Shown here: piece by piece, positions 24,917 to 26,932 of the stretch
How positions within the stretch are numbered: position 1 is the first letter of the stretch
Layout of the letters: every line of letters starts with the position of its first letter
Assembly (NCBI GenBank): GCA_036525795.1
Contig: DATCZS010000010.1
Coordinates: 1 to 26,932, forward strand
Length of the DNA: 26,932 nucleotides
Direction: 5' to 3'
Origin: DATCZS01 sp036525795
GTDB lineage: Bacteria > Actinomycetota > Acidimicrobiia > Spongiisociales > ZC4RG35
Program-made: the position numbers and the translations under genes
The notes under the pieces: generated by a model
The model's input: only the letters and a program-made list of their open reading frames with translations
Database searches by the model: none
Told to the model about the DNA's origin: nothing

Positions 24917-24922
24917 ACGCTA
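24917..24922 (-). promoter_or_regulatory. -10 box of the TetR gene
   Basis: TAGCGT on the minus strand predicts transcription from about 24910, two bases before the TetR ATG at 24908, giving a nearly leaderless transcript. Confidence 0.35.
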
Positions 24923-24956
24923 GCGAGCATCCCGGTGAGGCCGAAGCAGGCTTTTC

Positions 24957-24990
24957 TTGAGTCGATATTAAAATTAGAATGAATAGTCAA
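24957..24990. promoter_or_regulatory. AT-rich imperfect palindrome, candidate TetR operator
   Basis: The outer arms TTGA (24957-24960) and TCAA (24987-24990) pair perfectly and 10 of 17 base pairs across the 34 bp are symmetric. It contains TAAAAT (24969) and TAGAAT (24975), either of which could be the -10 of the acyl-CoA dehydrogenase gene. It is the most AT-rich stretch noticed and lies between the divergent genes, as TetR operators usually do. Confidence 0.35.
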
Positions 24991-25014
24991 GAAGTTCTCT
25001 GCCAGGAGCCGATC

Positions 25015-26802
25015 GTGAGCCACTACCGCTCAAACCTCCGTGACATCGAGTTCAACCTGTTCGAGGCCCACCGGGTGCAGGATCGCCTCGATCGCTACCC
25101 CGGATTCGACCGCGACACGCTGACCGACATCCTCCGCGAGATCGATCGTTTTGCCAAGGACGAGTGGGCGGCGTCATTCGTCGACGCAGACCGCATTCCG
25201 CTGGAGCTCCGCGATGGCGAGGTCGAGCTGCCCGAGTCGCTCAAGGCGTCGCTGAACGCCCTTCGCGAGCAGGGTTGGGACCGCTTCGGCCTCAACGAGG
25301 AGCTGGGAGGCGTGCCGGTGCCGCCTTCGGTGTTCTGGGCCGGACAGGAGCTGCTGTGGGGTGCCAACCCCACGGCCGTGTTCTACGGCGGCGGCCCGCT
25401 CTTCGCCCGGGTCATGTTCGAGCAGGGCACCGAAGAGCAAAAGGAGCTGGCCAAGCTGATGGTCGAGCGAGGCTGGGGCGGCACGATGGTGCTGACCGAG
25501 CCGGACGCCGGCTCCGACGTGGGGGCCGGGACCACCAGGGCCGTCCATCTCGAGGGGGACATCTATCACATCGAAGGCGTCAAGCGGTTCATCACCTCGG
25601 GTGAGCACGACGCCGCCGAGAACATCGTCCATCTCGTGCTGGCGCGGCCCGAGGGGGCGGGTCCGGGCACCAAGGGTCTGTCGATGTTCATCGTCCCCAA
25701 GTACCTGGTGAACGACGACGGGTCGCTGGGCGAGCGCAACGGAGTGGTCGCCACCCACATCGAGAAGAAGATGGGGATCAAGGGCTCGACCACCTGCGAG
25801 CTCACCTTCGGGATGGACCGGCCGGCGGTCGGATACCTGGTGGGCGGGGTGCACGACGGCATCCGTCAGATGTTCAGGGTGATCGAACACGCCCGCATGA
25901 CGATCGGATCCAAGTCCGCCGCCACCCTCTCGACCGGTTATCTCAATGCCCTCGAGTACGCCAAGGAGCGGGTACAGGGGACCGACCTCGCCCGGGCGCT
26001 GGACAAGGCCGCTCCCAAGGTCGAGATCATCGCCCATCCCAACATCCGCCGGATGCTGATGCAGCAGAAGGCCTACGCCGAAGGTCTGCGGGCGCTGCTG
26101 TCGTACACCGCCTTCTGCCAGGACATGGCACTCACCGACGCCGATCCCGAGATGTGGGAGCGCCGCTCCGATCTGCTGCTCCCGCTGGTGAAGGGCTACT
26201 CGTCGGAGAAGGCCTACGTGCTGCTCGCCCAGAGCCTGCAGGTGTTCGGCGGGTCGGGATACACCCAGGACTATCCGCTCGAGCAGTACATCCGCGACGC
26301 CAAGATCGACACGATCTACGAGGGGACCACCGGCATCCAGGGGCTCGACTTGTTCTTTCGCAAGATCGCCCGCGACCAGGGCCAGACGGTGGCGGCGCTG
26401 GCATCGGAGATCGCCGAATTCGTCAAGGGAACCCACGACGACGACCCGATCGCCGCAGAGCGCGAAACGCTGGGCCGGATGCTCGACGACGTGCAGGGTC
26501 AGCTCGGTGTGATGGTGGGACACGCCATGGCCTCGATGGCGGGCACCCCGGCCGAGATCTACAAGACCGGCCTGCACACCACCGCCATGCTCGAGTCGAT
26601 GGCCGAGGTGGTGATCGGGTGGCAGCTGCTGCGCCACGCCGAGATCCTCGCCCCCCGGGCGGATGAGGACCCGTTTGCCCGGGGCAAGGTGGCCTCGGCG
26701 CGGTTCTTCCTGGCCGAGACCGCTCCTCAGGTGGCCGCCCGCCGGGCGGCGTCCGAGCGAGAGGACGGATCGCTGATGGAGCTCCCGGTCGAGGCGTTCT
26801 GA
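25015..26802 (+). CDS. Acyl-CoA dehydrogenase, FadE5-like
   Basis: This FAD enzyme catalyses the first step of fatty-acid beta-oxidation, introducing a trans-2 double bond into acyl-CoA. From GTG 25015 it has 595 residues, longer than the ~380 of short/medium-chain enzymes, as in the mycobacterial FadE5 type; the opening SHYRSNLRDIEFNLFE is very like that group. Visible are MVLTEPDAGSDVGAGTT (FAD/substrate site), EGVKRFITSGEHD, VIEHARMTIGSKSAATLSTGYLNALEYAKERVQG, QVFGGSGYTQDYPLEQYIRDAKI and the catalytic glutamate Glu436 in IYEGTTGIQG. A further C-terminal helical domain follows. AGGAG 6 nt upstream decides the start; the ATG at 24979 has no such site. Probably repressed by the divergent TetR. 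Confidence 0.94.
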   Translation: MSHYRSNLRDIEFNLFEAHRVQDRLDRYPGFDRDTLTDILREIDRFAKDEWAASFVDADRIPLELRDGEVELPESLKASLNALREQGWDRFGLNEELGGVPVPPSVFWAGQELLWGANPTAVFYGGGPLFARVMFEQGTEEQKELAKLMVERGWGGTMVLTEPDAGSDVGAGTTRAVHLEGDIYHIEGVKRFITSGEHDAAENIVHLVLARPEGAGPGTKGLSMFIVPKYLVNDDGSLGERNGVVATHIEKKMGIKGSTTCELTFGMDRPAVGYLVGGVHDGIRQMFRVIEHARMTIGSKSAATLSTGYLNALEYAKERVQGTDLARALDKAAPKVEIIAHPNIRRMLMQQKAYAEGLRALLSYTAFCQDMALTDADPEMWERRSDLLLPLVKGYSSEKAYVLLAQSLQVFGGSGYTQDYPLEQYIRDAKIDTIYEGTTGIQGLDLFFRKIARDQGQTVAALASEIAEFVKGTHDDDPIAAERETLGRMLDDVQGQLGVMVGHAMASMAGTPAEIYKTGLHTTAMLESMAEVVIGWQLLRHAEILAPRADEDPFARGKVASARFFLAETAPQVAARRAASEREDGSLMELPVEAF

Positions 26803-26807
26803 GGAGT

Positions 26808-26820
26808 CGGCCTGCGGCCG
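26808..26820 (+). terminator. Short hairpin after the acyl-CoA dehydrogenase gene
   Basis: CGGCC-TGC-GGCCG forms a perfect 5-bp GC stem 5 nt after the stop codon. There is no T tract, so termination by the hairpin alone is uncertain; the G-rich heptamer array follows at once. Confidence 0.3.
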
Positions 26821-26822
26821 TC

Positions 26823-26906
26823 GGTCTCGGGTCTCGGGTCTCGGGTCTTGGGTCTCGGGTCTTGGGTCTTGGGTCTTGGGTCTTGGGTCGTGGGTCCTGG
26901 GTCTCG
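26823..26906 (+). repeat. G-rich heptamer tandem array, 12 units of GGTCTYG
   Basis: Twelve uninterrupted 7-bp units: GGTCTCG (units 1-3, 5 and 12), GGTCTTG (4 and 6-9), GGTCGTG (10) and GGTCCTG (11). It gives eleven GGG runs with exact 7-nt spacing and 4-nt loops, enough for two tandem G-quadruplexes on the plus strand. It starts 20 bp after the dehydrogenase stop codon. The last 26 bases of the window show no gene. Confidence 0.93.
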
Positions 26907-26932
26907 ACCGATCGGCGATCAGCGACCAGCTC

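Noticed and set aside
24979..25014. Acyl-CoA dehydrogenase start at ATG 24979.
   Set aside because: It has no ribosome-binding site and overlaps the probable operator; AGGAG before GTG 25015 and homology support the later start.
24358..25023. Long upstream extension of the metallo-beta-lactamase-fold gene.
   Set aside because: It overlaps the TetR gene in another frame; the GTGA overlap at 24354-24357 gives a natural start.
25174..26637. Minus-strand open frame of about 487 codons opposite the acyl-CoA dehydrogenase.
   Set aside because: Antisense shadow, rich in His/Leu/Val/Gly with no recognisable domain.

Overview
This is a GC-rich, densely coding chromosomal segment with no rRNA, tRNA, phage, transposon or CRISPR signature. 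Gene content points to Actinomycetota: SUF Fe-S assembly with SufU, a FadE5-like acyl-CoA dehydrogenase, an LLM-class F420-type oxidoreductase, Thr-rich lipoprotein linkers, and many TANNNT -10 boxes placed directly before start codons as on leaderless mRNAs. The Thr/Ser-rich linkers and the scattered suf genes would fit an Acidimicrobiia-like lineage, but that rank is a guess.

Layout: (1) 1-2846, 3' part of the glutamate synthase large subunit gene. (2) 2880-4334, sufB alone. (3) 4360-5609, a small membrane protein and a group-2 sigma-70 factor on the minus strand, divergent from a DUF4015-type putative glycosidase (5802-7268). (4) 7347-9787, sufD, a Rieske ferredoxin and a first sufC as one tight operon. 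(5) 9849-14004, a lipoprotein nucleoside hydrolase (minus), an M42-type peptidase and class II fumarase. (6) 14020-17616, an OmpR-type response regulator and histidine kinase operon, flanked on both sides by minus-strand genes for exported proteins that share an unrecognised ~70-residue repeat (one copy and three copies). (7) 17713-20167, minus-strand sufC, sufS, sufU. (8) 20254-24908, a large lipoprotein, YbaK-like deacylase, LLM oxidoreductase, peptidoglycan amidase, a metallo-beta-lactamase-fold hydrolase and a TetR regulator. (9) 25015-26802, acyl-CoA dehydrogenase, followed by a 12-unit heptamer array.

The strongest unexplained signal is regulatory. The three separate suf transcription units each carry one copy of the same 16-bp palindrome, CACTA-N6-TAGTG (2880-2895, 7347-7362, 20152-20167), at the promoter, and at two of them it sits at the same distance from a TAGGNT -10 box. 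This predicts a local Fe-S regulon controlled by a repressor whose gene is not in the window. The second is the kinase/regulator pair bracketed by repeat-domain exported proteins, with a similar direct-repeat element near both. The third is the terminal heptamer array, which has eleven GGG runs at an exact 7-nt period and could form G-quadruplexes.
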